Shown here: in pieces, positions 1 through 7,926 of the stretch
How the letters are laid out: every line of letters starts with the position of its first letter
Position numbering within the stretch: position 1 is the first letter of the stretch
NCBI GenBank assembly: GCA_944384865.1
Contig: CALWVC010000041.1
Coordinates: forward strand, 1-9,778
Length of the DNA: 9,778 nt
Origin: an uncultured Clostridia bacterium
GTDB lineage: Bacteria; Bacillota; Clostridia; Oscillospirales; Acutalibacteraceae
Direction of reading: 5' to 3'
Translations under genes and position numbers: made by a program
The notes under the pieces: generated by a model
What the model saw: only the letters and a program-made list of their open reading frames with translations
What the model was told of the DNA's origin: nothing
Database searches by the model: none

Positions 1-323
1 ACCGGCGAACAGCCACCCCGGATATAGCCGGTTATTTTATTGATTTCCGCCACATGGATCATTTCTACCGATTTTTCTCCTGCGGCCCGCGCGGCCTTTT
101 TCAGATCCAGTTCCGCGCACACCGGAATCACAAACACCAGATATGCGCCGCTGTGTCCTCTGGTTACCAGCGTTTTAAACACCGTTTGCGGCGCTTTCTG
201 CAGATATGCCGCAACCGCACCTCCATCGATAGGATCCCCGTCGCGGTGCGGATATTGATGCGGCGTATAAGCTGTCCCCGCTTTATCCAGTATCCGCATC
301 ACATTGGTTTTATATTCTGCCAT
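1..323 (-). CDS. ybaK: YbaK/EbsC-type Cys-tRNA(Pro) deacylase, C-terminal end cut off by the window edge
   Basis: The visible 107 residues (start MAEYKTNVMRILDKAG) match the YbaK/EbsC family, which hydrolyses mischarged Cys-tRNA(Pro) in the cytoplasm and so proofreads translation. Visible family marks are the N-terminal helix, the QTVFKTLV stretch carrying the conserved lysine (Lys50 here), and the GYIRGGCSP signature at residues 99-107, where the window ends. Family members are usually about 155-165 residues, so roughly a third is missing. The ATG at 323 is preceded by GGAGGAA about ten bases upstream, and this ribosome binding site lies next to the TAA of the nucleoside hydrolase gene. Only 6 bases separate the two genes, so co-transcription and translational coupling are likely. 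Substrate preference within the family (YbaK versus ProX-like) cannot be told from this fragment. Confidence 0.9.
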   Translation of the reverse strand, partial: MAEYKTNVMRILDKAGTAYTPHQYPHRDGDPIDGGAVAAYLQKAPQTVFKTLVTRGHSGAYLVFVIPVCAELDLKKAARAAGEKSVEMIHVAEINKITGYIRGGCSP

Positions 324-329
324 TTTATT

Positions 330-1292
330 TTATCTTCCTCCGCTTACTTCACCCGCCGGCTTCCCCGGCGGCGCACAGATCAGCCGTTCCAGCAGCGCGC
401 CCATCTGCCCGCGATCGATACGCTGCACAAGATAGCTCTGATTAGACGACTGACCGGCATCCCAGCGAAACGAACAATCTGCCTCCAGCAACATCCGGCC
501 GGGCTGCACCGTAAAATAGTCCCGACAGCCCCGCACCGCATATAAAACCGTACTGGGATCGGCAGTATGATGGTTCCAATCGTCGCCATACCGCCCGCGA
601 TGCAGTTCATAACCTCTTCGAACCGGATTTTCCCGCGGTGTTTGCTTCAGGCCATTGCCTGCAAAAATCTGATGACCAATCTCCCTGCCAACAAACGTCA
701 TCCGCCCCGGATAATGCTGCAAAGCATATATTGCAGGCTCCGGATCTCTGGTAAAATTCACATTATCCGACGCATCGTCCACCGGGAAATTTCCGCCCAT
801 GCAAACCCATTCGGTCACACTGCGCTCAACCAGCTCCATTCCGGATAACGGACACACATCATCCGGTCCGCTTTGCAGAAGCCCCGCGACATTAGTCAGA
901 TAACCGATCGTCAACAACACCACGCAGGTATGCTCCCACAACACCCGCCGCAGCAGCGTCACCGCATCCGGCGCGTCTTCATTTGAACGCAGACGATGTG
1001 GAAATTCTGCTGCCACCGGTTCTAAAAAGCAGGAATCCGGGCGGTAAGCACCGCGCCCATTTTTTGGCGCGCCCACCGGTATATCCGGCCGGCCGTAATA
1101 GGTGTTCACAGCGTCTACCACCGGCGCTGACCGCGGTTCCCTTGAAGAAACAGTCACCGCCAGCAACCGCGCCTCTCCCATACTTTCCAACGTATGCAGC
1201 ATTCCCAGCGCCGCCAGATCGTCGCAATCGGTGAGCATATCGGTATCCAGCACCAGCTGCACAGGCTGCGCCCTGTTCAAAATCGACTGCAT
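330..1292 (-). CDS. nucleoside hydrolase of the inosine/uridine-preferring (IUNH) superfamily
   Basis: This 320-residue protein should cleave the N-glycosidic bond of nucleosides, giving a free base and ribose, in the cytoplasm. The hallmark aspartate cluster is at the N-terminus: VLDTDMLTDCDD gives Asp16, Asp18, Asp22, Asp24 and Asp25, the calcium and ribose site. It is a variant of the canonical DTDPGxDD. Further family marks are VCMGGNFP (163-170), the DNVNFTRDPEPA segment (about 176-187) and ADPSTVLYAVRG (244-255), whose Asp245 matches the C-terminal metal ligand. No signal peptide is visible. The ATG has an AAGGGG ribosome binding site nine bases upstream. It starts 45 bases after the isomerase stop with no terminator between, and its stop lies 6 bases before ybaK, so it is the middle gene of an operon. 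The variant N-terminal motif places it among the divergent nucleoside hydrolases, so base specificity cannot be stated. Confidence 0.85.
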   Translation of the reverse strand: MQSILNRAQPVQLVLDTDMLTDCDDLAALGMLHTLESMGEARLLAVTVSSREPRSAPVVDAVNTYYGRPDIPVGAPKNGRGAYRPDSCFLEPVAAEFPHRLRSNEDAPDAVTLLRRVLWEHTCVVLLTIGYLTNVAGLLQSGPDDVCPLSGMELVERSVTEWVCMGGNFPVDDASDNVNFTRDPEPAIYALQHYPGRMTFVGREIGHQIFAGNGLKQTPRENPVRRGYELHRGRYGDDWNHHTADPSTVLYAVRGCRDYFTVQPGRMLLEADCSFRWDAGQSSNQSYLVQRIDRGQMGALLERLICAPPGKPAGEVSGGR

Positions 1293-1337
1293 GTAAACAT
1301 CCCCTTTTGATATTCAGTCACTAGACCGCCGATATCT

Positions 1338-1835
1338 TTAAGTTTCAGGCTGCCGGCGCTCCCGGTCGCCGGGGTTCCAGCAATCGCCGGTCAGGTTTTG
1401 CCGCTCCAGCTCCTGGATCAGATCCAGCGAAATGACATGCCTCCCGCCCAGAAACACCGTATGCATCCAGACATCCAGAATATCTAGCGCCAACGCGTCA
1501 CCGGTTGTCTGCCCGCCGATACACAGAATATTGGAATCATTATGTTCTCTGGTGCGCCGGGCAGTGTAACTGTCACAAACCAACGCCGCACGCACGCCGG
1601 GAAATTTGTTCGCCGCAACAGACATGCCGATACCGGTAGAACAAATTAAAATTCCGCGGTCAGCCCAGCCCTCTGAAACTGCCGACGCCACCTGTGCCGC
1701 ATAATAAGGATAACGCACAATCTTCTCGCTGTCACAGCCGCAGTCTGTGACAGTATGTCCGTCCTGCCGCAATTTTTGAACAAACAGCTTTTTCAACCGA
1801 TATCCACCGTGATCATTGGCAATAAAAACATGCAT
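1338..1835 (-). CDS. RpiB/LacA/LacB family sugar-phosphate isomerase
   Basis: This 165-residue protein belongs to the ribose-5-phosphate isomerase B / galactose-6-phosphate isomerase family, which interconverts aldose and ketose phosphates in the cytoplasm. Visible marks are the N-terminal MHVFIANDHGG phosphate-binding stretch, GILICSTGIGMSVAANKF with the catalytic-position Cys65, and REHNDSN with His98. The usual (S/D)DYP motif reads VRYPYYA, so the aspartate is replaced by arginine, which may bear on substrate. The ORF is open upstream to 1943, but I place the start at ATG 1835, because GAGGG lies 7-8 bases before it and the family N-terminus begins exactly there; the upstream codons (MFNKNRRVG...) resemble nothing in the family. 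The C-terminal tail after residue 150 is a little longer than in E. coli RpiB (149 residues). It leads an operon with the nucleoside hydrolase and ybaK. Whether the true substrate is ribose-5-P or another sugar phosphate cannot be decided here. Confidence 0.9.
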   Translation of the reverse strand: MHVFIANDHGGYRLKKLFVQKLRQDGHTVTDCGCDSEKIVRYPYYAAQVASAVSEGWADRGILICSTGIGMSVAANKFPGVRAALVCDSYTARRTREHNDSNILCIGGQTTGDALALDILDVWMHTVFLGGRHVISLDLIQELERQNLTGDCWNPGDRERRQPET

Positions 1836-1956
1836 TCTGTTTACCCTCATACATTCTGTATAAAACCTGTATTTTCGCTTAATGCAGAGATCGCAAACTC
1901 CATAGCACAGACTCCGACCAACACGCCGGTTTTTATTGAACATGCACAGACAGCAA

Positions 1957-2003
1957 ACGTCCGCCGCGCGCTTTTACCAATATAAAAGCCGGACGGCGGG
2001 CGT
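1957..2003 (-). terminator. large imperfect hairpin after rny (possible terminator or processing element)
   Basis: Two complementary arms close on a 6-base loop at 1977-1982. The inner stem is seven perfect pairs (1970-1976 with 1983-1989). The outer stem is ten pairs including one G-U (1957-1966 with 1994-2003), with a small irregular bulge between. It starts 10 bases after the rny stop. Read on the minus strand it is followed by TTTGCTGT, a poor uridine tract, so it may attenuate, stabilise or mark a processing site rather than end all transcription into the isomerase operon. Confidence 0.5.
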
Positions 2004-2012
2004 ATATTCATG

Positions 2013-3569
<1,557 letters not shown>

Positions 3570-3716
3570 TGGTGTTCCTCCTTATATATTAACCGCTGTT
3601 GAATGCAGGCCGCGTGTACGCCCGAACGCCAATGTATCCGATACAATTTTCCTATATGCAATTTTTCAGTTTATAAAAAATTTATATATAAAACAATAGT
3701 ATCCATAGTACAATAC

Positions 3717-3746
3717 TTGACATTATATACATAATAATACTATATT
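3717..3746 (+). promoter_or_regulatory. sigma-A-type promoter pointing away from rny
   Basis: On the plus strand a perfect TTGACA (3717-3722) is followed after 18 bases by TATATT (3741-3746). The predicted start is near 3753. No plus-strand gene lies downstream, but a short stretch ending in an intrinsic terminator does, so this could drive a small RNA. In so AT-rich a region a chance match is possible; the downstream terminator in the right orientation is what makes it credible. Confidence 0.5.
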
Positions 3747-3759
3747 TAGTACATGTCAA
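3731..3759 (-). promoter_or_regulatory. sigma-A-type promoter for rny
   Basis: On the minus strand a perfect TTGACA (3759-3754) is followed after 17 bases by TATTAT (3736-3731), a near-consensus -10 box. The predicted start is near 3724, leaving an AT-rich leader of about 150 nt before the rny ribosome binding site. It overlaps almost completely an oppositely directed promoter, so polymerase could occupy only one at a time. Confidence 0.7.
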
Positions 3760-3850
3760 GTGCAAATTTATCAACGACGCAGCACGCAGATAAATTCATA
3801 TACATGATACATCCCGACGATCTTTACTGCCTCGTCGGGAATCTTTTTTC
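3753..3850 (+). ncRNA. candidate small RNA of about 98 nt, divergent from rny
   Basis: The interval is bounded by a TTGACA-N18-TATATT promoter and a perfect-stem terminator with a long T tract, both on the plus strand, and no plus-strand reading frame with a ribosome binding site lies inside. Besides the terminator it can form a hairpin of eight perfect pairs (AATTTATC at 3765-3772 with GATAAATT at 3789-3796) closing a 16-base loop, followed by a short unpaired linker. Its 3' half (3796-3850) is antisense to the last codons of the VanZ-like gene. I recognise no known RNA family. Function is unknown; regulation of the VanZ-like/nucleotidyltransferase mRNA or of rny by promoter competition are the obvious guesses. 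Confidence 0.45.
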
Positions 3851-4311
3851 CGTTTTTTTACGATTCTATCCGTCAAAAAAACAGTCAGTACGATGGCGGC
3901 CAAACCGCTTACAGCGTTTAAAACCGCCTCTGAAAAACTGAAATGCCTGCCATCGACAAAGATTTTATGCCACTCGTCAAAAAAAGCATAAACCACCAAC
4001 ACAGCGGCAACAATCCCAACAGCTGTACTTCTTTGCCGCCGTGCGATATACAACGCCGCCGCGCTGAGCAGCAACCCCCATATAAAAAACAGTCCGATAT
4101 GCGCCAGTTTCCGAATGCCCAAATGCACAGCCTGCACCTGCTGCTCAACCGGCTCGGTATAAATTATTTCCGCAATTTTCTGTGCAATACCTGCACTGAC
4201 AGCCGCCGTCTGCTCGCCGTTCTGCGCAGACAGAAAAAAGATCATCCCGGCCCACAGCACACACAACAGACATAAAACCGCGTTTACTACCGCCCTTTTT
4301 CTTTTAAACAA
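3796..4311 (-). CDS. VanZ-like family membrane protein
   Basis: This 171-residue protein has four hydrophobic segments (about residues 8-27, 70-89, 96-112 and 128-148) and the VanZ-like signatures: FLSAQNGEQT (26-35), RKLAHIG (67-73) and FFDEWHKIFVDGR (110-122). VanZ itself gives low-level teicoplanin resistance in enterococci; the family is much broader and mostly uncharacterised, so a resistance role should not be assumed. The start is a TTG at 4311 with GGGAG about ten bases upstream; no better start is visible. The charged C-terminal tail (KKRKKDSRRGSKDRRD) is encoded by the same bases that form a plus-strand terminator hairpin, so it may be a run-on extension. The gene begins 38 bases after the nucleotidyltransferase-like gene and is probably co-transcribed with it. 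Confidence 0.85.
   Translation of the reverse strand: MFKRKRAVVNAVLCLLCVLWAGMIFFLSAQNGEQTAAVSAGIAQKIAEIIYTEPVEQQVQAVHLGIRKLAHIGLFFIWGLLLSAAALYIARRQRSTAVGIVAAVLVVYAFFDEWHKIFVDGRHFSFSEAVLNAVSGLAAIVLTVFLTDRIVKKRKKDSRRGSKDRRDVSCI
3812..3850 (+). terminator. intrinsic terminator, plus-strand orientation
   Basis: A perfect nine-pair stem, TCCCGACGA (3812-3820) with TCGTCGGGA (3832-3840), closes an 11-base loop and is followed by ATCTTTTTT and a second run of seven T a few bases on. On the minus strand the hairpin has no T run after it, so it works only for plus-strand transcripts. It lies inside the 3' end of the minus-strand VanZ-like reading frame. Confidence 0.8.
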
Positions 4312-4349
4312 TTATTAACCGCTCCCATCTGATCCGGCGGTATGTCGCC

Positions 4350-5585
4350 CTAAAATTGGTCAATATCATATTTTTTCAATAATTTGAGCCGTTTATGCCC
4401 CGTTTTAAAACCTGCCGCCGTATCTGTCATGCCCCGTCTGTGCATCTTCCCCAAAAACCGAACGGCTCGATGCATCCACGCAACCGGCAATAAATACGGA
4501 TGTTTGCTGACATATGGATAGCCTTCTACCAGTCTTCTCCGGCCGGGAAACAACATGCCCAGCTTACCTGTCCTTGAATCAAAATTTGCAGAAAGCAACG
4601 TAGATGCATGCAGCCGCTCCCGGGTAGCGTGTCCGTATACGCCGCCGGTCAGCATATCCTCTAGCAAAGGATCCGGATCCAGCGCCGGATCTACCACAGA
4701 CGGCGGAACATGTAGTTTCTTCGGCTCCACATGGAAATAGTTGTGAATGATATTTACGATTGCCTGCAAAACTTTATAGGCGTGAAGATGTTTCGCGCAC
4801 TGGATCAGATATGCCCAGTCTATCTTATCACCATATCTGCGCGCATACAACGCAAAATCCAGAATCTGCCGAATCCCCGCGCCGCAAACCATTAAATGTT
4901 TATACAAATGCAGCAATAAAAACAGCGCGTGGTCGGTATGCGACAATGAAAAAATCTGACGGCCGTCTATTTCATGGGCCTGCGACGTCTGAAAACAATG
5001 TTCAAATAACGTATTTCCGTCGACACGCCAGTTGTTTCTTTTCCCAAACAGGTTTATATGCATCTCCAAAACCAGCGGCGTGGCAGGATTTTTGTAGGTA
5101 ATCTCCTGCAAATCGTCTAACAGATGCTCCTCCGGCGGCTGACAGGGAACATAACCCGCCTGTTGTAAAACAGCATCCGCCTTATAAAAATCCTGCCGCG
5201 GCACCAGCAGATCTTCATCACTGGACACCCGCAGATCCGGATGTTTATACAGACTTCTGCACACAAGCCCCTTGACCACCAGCGGACGAATACCCGCCTG
5301 TAAAAATCTATCGTAGATCTCCGTCAGAGACGCTGTATTCCTGACCTGCTGGTATAATATAGAAACAGTGCTCGCTGCCCAGAACTTTTCCAGCGCGGGC
5401 TCAAGCGCTTCGGTCAGTTTCAGATCGCTCAGCGTCTGATAGAGCAACGCCGAAACATAATGGATCCTGCTTAACTGATAGATCCTTTTCCAATCGGGCG
5501 TCCCGTCGGGCACAAAGGCTACCGGCGTATTATGAAGCTCCTGGGAAAGCAGCTGTAAAAAATAAACCGATTGCTGATCCAGCAC
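4350..5585 (-). CDS. nucleotidyltransferase-like protein of the NTP_transf_5 type
   Basis: This 411-residue protein fits the uncharacterised nucleotidyltransferase family NTP_transf_5. Visible marks, numbered from the GTG, are LVVKGLVCRSLY (about 102-113) followed by the acidic metal-binding motif SSDEDLLV (121-128, Asp123 and Asp125), then LEMHINLF (173-180) and the helical C-terminal half with HLYKHLMVCGAGIRQILDFALY. The frame is open to an ATG at 5687, but I choose GTG 5585: GAGGGAGG lies seven bases before it, whereas the upstream ATG has no ribosome binding site and adds a very basic stretch unlike the family. Members occur next to HPr-kinase-like and S24/S26-type genes in accessory clusters and in some lasso-peptide clusters; remnants of both partners lie at 7014-7926. 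The acid pair of the active site is present, so it may be functional, but its substrate is unknown. Confidence 0.8.
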   Translation of the reverse strand: MLDQQSVYFLQLLSQELHNTPVAFVPDGTPDWKRIYQLSRIHYVSALLYQTLSDLKLTEALEPALEKFWAASTVSILYQQVRNTASLTEIYDRFLQAGIRPLVVKGLVCRSLYKHPDLRVSSDEDLLVPRQDFYKADAVLQQAGYVPCQPPEEHLLDDLQEITYKNPATPLVLEMHINLFGKRNNWRVDGNTLFEHCFQTSQAHEIDGRQIFSLSHTDHALFLLLHLYKHLMVCGAGIRQILDFALYARRYGDKIDWAYLIQCAKHLHAYKVLQAIVNIIHNYFHVEPKKLHVPPSVVDPALDPDPLLEDMLTGGVYGHATRERLHASTLLSANFDSRTGKLGMLFPGRRRLVEGYPYVSKHPYLLPVAWMHRAVRFLGKMHRRGMTDTAAGFKTGHKRLKLLKKYDIDQF

Positions 5586-6115
5586 AAATGACCCTCCCTC
5601 AAGATGATGCGCACGCTTCCGTGCATTAAACCGCTGCAAAAATATCTGCCACGTTTTAAAAATTCTCCGGCGTCTCCGCGATCTCATACGACGTGACCAT
5701 CGTTACACGGTGCCTGCCTCTCGCTTTAATCCCAACACTTCATCTGCCGGCCAGGCCTGCGGCGAGCTCCGCCTGTTTTGCCGGCATCCGTCCGCTCAGT
5801 GCATTCCAAGCTCCCATCGCAAATTCCGGTTCTTTCAAAATATCCAAAAATGCGTTGGAAAAATATTTTCAAATATACCTGGATAAGCTTTATAATACAG
5901 CACGAATCGCATAATAGGAGTCCCTCGGCGTACGCGCCGTACTTGATAAGGTCGGCAGATTGGTATTTTCAAGTTTGCCCACAGGCGGGCTGACGTTAAA
6001 CGCAGACGTTTTTTATCTCCTCCGCGGCTTGTTGTTTCAAAACATCGCTGCTCAAATCTCACGAAACGCGTCGGCCATTTCCGTTGCGGTCTGTAATTTG
6101 GAAAATGCCGAATCC
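5586..6115. other. no intact gene; decayed coding-like sequence
   Basis: All frames are broken. On the minus strand short stretches still read like protein, for example LKEPEFAMGAWNALSG within about 5745-5870 and FSKLQTATEMADAF near 6075-6115, each ended by stops or frame changes. The 125-residue minus-strand frame at 5835-6212 has no ribosome binding site and an odd, Arg-rich composition, so I do not call it a gene. I see no RNA gene or convincing promoter. Confidence 0.5.
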
Positions 6116-6123
6116 GTGCTGCC

Positions 6124-6320
6124 TCAAGCGCTGACTGCCAATGCGGCCCGACTTGTATACTGCGGCTGATAAATCGCCTTGCAAGATCTATTTGAGCCCC
6201 GCACCGCTGCAATGATCAGCAGCCGATCACCCAGATATTCTTCAACACATCTGTAAGGATGCAATAAGGGTTGATTTCACTGCAGACAACGGTCCTGTCG
6301 CTATAATCCTGTCGTTCCAT
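6124..6320 (-). pseudogene. frameshifted ORF with a strong ribosome binding site, family not recognised
   Basis: An ATG at 6320 follows AGGGGG at a spacing of six, 10 bases after the Ig-like remnant stops, as expected for the next gene of an operon. Its frame reads MERQDYSDRTVVCSEINPY... for 34 codons and stops at 6216. The natural continuation is in another frame (EEYLGDRLLIIAAVRGSN...), running to a stop at 6124, so a single base change in length near 6243 seems to have split one reading frame. The LLIIAAV stretch looks like a buried beta strand. Beyond it the sequence is too decayed to follow. I do not recognise the family. Confidence 0.45.
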
Positions 6321-6330
6321 ACAGCGCCCC

Positions 6331-6801
6331 CTATCTTCCCACAACAAACAATCCACATTCTGTCTGAAACCCGGCATCGTTCACCGCCGTATATGTAACT
6401 TTATAAATACCGGATTGGATCGTATCCAGATCAGATTCTACCGAAAGGTGGTTTTTATCAAAGCCATCTTGAACATTCAAGACTTTATCTACATAAAAAA
6501 GCGGGGCGTCGGCAATAATCTTCACCTTATCTGAAATATCGCCGTCAATCATATCAAAAACAGTGAAATAAGGCAACGCCGACAGCTCTGCAAACGCCAA
6601 ATGGATGCGCTCTGCATACGCAGGGTCTGCAGCTGTTGCCACAGAAAAAATGCGGCGTGGTGATCGTTCCCCGCACCCGCTTTTTTTGCGATGCACGCCA
6701 TTATCCGGATTTTGCCAATATCTGCGCGCCACCGAATCATATGTGAACCCGTTTAAACATTTGAATGACATAAACAACTGATTTTTAAAATTATAACACA
6801 A
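6331..6801 (-). pseudogene. remnant of a surface-type protein with a C-terminal bacterial Ig-like (DUF5011-type) domain
   Basis: The frame is open for 156 codons. Only its second half looks like a real domain: MIDGDISDKV (84-93) and GIYKVTYTAVNDAG (131-144) are the typical opening and closing strands of a bacterial Ig-like fold of the DUF5011 kind, found in cell-surface and secreted proteins. The first half is Arg/Cys-rich, has no signal peptide or membrane segment, and the candidate ATGs at 6801 and 6771 have no ribosome binding site; the predicted transcription start falls at or after 6801. I therefore think the N-terminal part with its export signal has been lost or frameshifted. A small intact protein is the alternative. 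Confidence 0.5.
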
Positions 6802-6806
6802 CGCCG

Positions 6807-6836
6807 ATTATAATACAATGTTTGTTTTTCTGACAA
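6807..6836 (-). promoter_or_regulatory. sigma-A-type promoter upstream of the Ig-like remnant
   Basis: TTGTCA (6836-6831) and a perfect TATAAT (6812-6807) are separated by 18 bases on the minus strand. A second TATAAT sits just downstream (6795-6790) with a weak TTGTAT 17 bases before it. The promoter seems better preserved than the gene it serves. Confidence 0.55.
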
Positions 6837-6892
6837 TCTGTAGTGTGCAATTAGATCAGACAAGACCCGACACAGTATAATATGCGCACGCA

Positions 6893-6921
6893 CTGACTTT
6901 CCGATCTGTTCATAATATACT
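6893..6921 (+). promoter_or_regulatory. possible promoter for the kinase-like remnant
   Basis: CTGACT (6893-6898) and TATACT (6916-6921) are 17 bases apart on the plus strand, about 90 bases before the ATG at 7014. This is four and five matches out of six to consensus in AT-rich DNA, so a weak call made mainly because it lies where a promoter is expected. Confidence 0.3.
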
Positions 6922-7013
6922 AATCAAGCTATATATGGGTATTTCTCCAGATCGTATATAGAGCCCGGTCTCCCCGATATGTAGATGAACGCCGCCAACT
7001 GTTTTATGCAAGG

Positions 7014-7542
7014 ATGACTATTGTATCATTATGCGGCTTCCATTTGCCCTTTAGCAGCAGTCAGGGCGTGCCGTGGATGTTTCCCTTCTTCCTGCGAATC
7101 TACTCAACTTCATATCCAACTCGTCGGCAGAAGCGCCTGTTCAGGACATTGCCATCCTACCCGGCGCTTCTGCTTTTGTGAATATTTTTAACGGAATCTG
7201 CTTCTATAACGGCAGCCCCTCTGCGCAGCTGATCTGGCCACAGCAAGATCCCACCTGCTACATGCAGCTGGATAAAAGCTGTCATCACGCCGGGCTGTAT
7301 TATACCGCAGCCGGATGTGCCGCCGTCTTTGAATGGATCCTGATTGCCTCTTATTCGCGCAGGCGCTGCCGGTTATGGCGCAGAATCTGTTCATGCCACA
7401 TCGAAACGAGCGTTGTCTGATGGGCGTGATGGAACCTTTTGACTGCCTGTTGAAAAATATCTCGGTTTATCATCTGGCCTGCCGGCCTGATCAACAGGCA
7501 GTCCGGCTGCTGCGCCGGGTCGTTTTGGAGCAATTGCGATGA
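7014..7542 (+). pseudogene. remnant of an HPr-kinase-like protein, ATP-binding core deleted
   Basis: Pieces of one protein lie in three frames. From ATG 7014 one frame reads MTIVSLCGFHLPF; a second carries DIAILPGASAFVNIFNG through LYYTAAGCAAVFEW up to about 7335; a third, up to the TGA at 7542, ends MEPFDCLLKNISVYHLACRPDQQAVRLL. The last piece resembles the C-terminal end of HPr-kinase/PEP-carboxykinase-like proteins of Firmicutes accessory clusters, where the VPVYxLxCxPDxxAV pattern is common, and the middle piece resembles their N-terminal half. The central domain with the Walker A loop (GxxGxGKS), about 100-150 residues, is absent in every frame, so the product cannot be an ATP-dependent kinase. 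Its stop overlaps the start of the S24/S26-type remnant as ATGA, showing the two were once a translationally coupled pair. The assignment rests on remembered family patterns. Confidence 0.55.
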
Positions 7543-7926
7543 ATCTGCTTTGCCTGAATGCGCCTGAAATAGCTGACAGAATGACTAATGTGTTTGCCGG
7601 CGGAAGCTTTACGCTGGCTATCACCGAAAACAGCACGCATCCAACGCTGCGGCATCAAAAAGCGCGGTAATTTGATCCCGCCCAACGCCCGGCCATACCG
7701 CTGCGGCAGTATCCTGCTGTTTCAAAGAGACGACGGCCGGTATGTGCTACACCGTCTGCTCCGCTTGCTGCCAGACGGTGGACTGCTGATGAACAAAGAC
7801 GCCCAAACCTCCACCGAGCAGATCCGTCCAGAACAGGTTCTTGCCGCCGACAGCGATATTCTGCGCAACAAACCACAATTTTTTGTGATGGATGGAATTT
7901 TCGATTACATTCCTTTTCATGGATGA
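7539..7926 (+). pseudogene. frameshifted S24/S26 (signal-peptidase-like) family protein
   Basis: From ATG 7539 the first frame reads MNLLCLNAPEIADRM, then FAGGSFTLAITENSTHPTLRHQKAR and stops at about 7670. The continuation is in another frame, PPNARPYRCGSILLFQRDDG followed by RYVLHRLLRLLPDGGLLMN and IRPEQVLA, ending at 7926. The pattern is that of the S24/S26 family: NSTHPTL corresponds to the catalytic-serine motif GxSMxPTL (Ser kept, Met changed to Thr), and the later beta-rich GSILLFQR...RYVLHR block to the fold around the catalytic dyad. One base gained or lost near the CAAAAAG run at about 7655-7662 explains the break. The active enzyme would cleave a peptide substrate, perhaps a precursor peptide in such clusters, but that role is inferred. 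Confidence 0.65.

Noticed and set aside
3796..4311. Glycopeptide (teicoplanin) resistance gene
   Set aside because: Only family-level VanZ-like motifs are present and no other van genes are nearby; the family is broad and mostly unrelated to resistance.
5925..5945. GC-rich palindrome (GGCGTACGCGCC) as a terminator or operator
   Set aside because: No T tract and no neighbouring intact gene or promoter to regulate; could be chance in decayed sequence.
5835..6212. Minus-strand open frame of 125 codons
   Set aside because: No ribosome binding site, Arg-rich odd composition, no recognisable domain, and a competing frame in the same strand shows better protein-like fragments.
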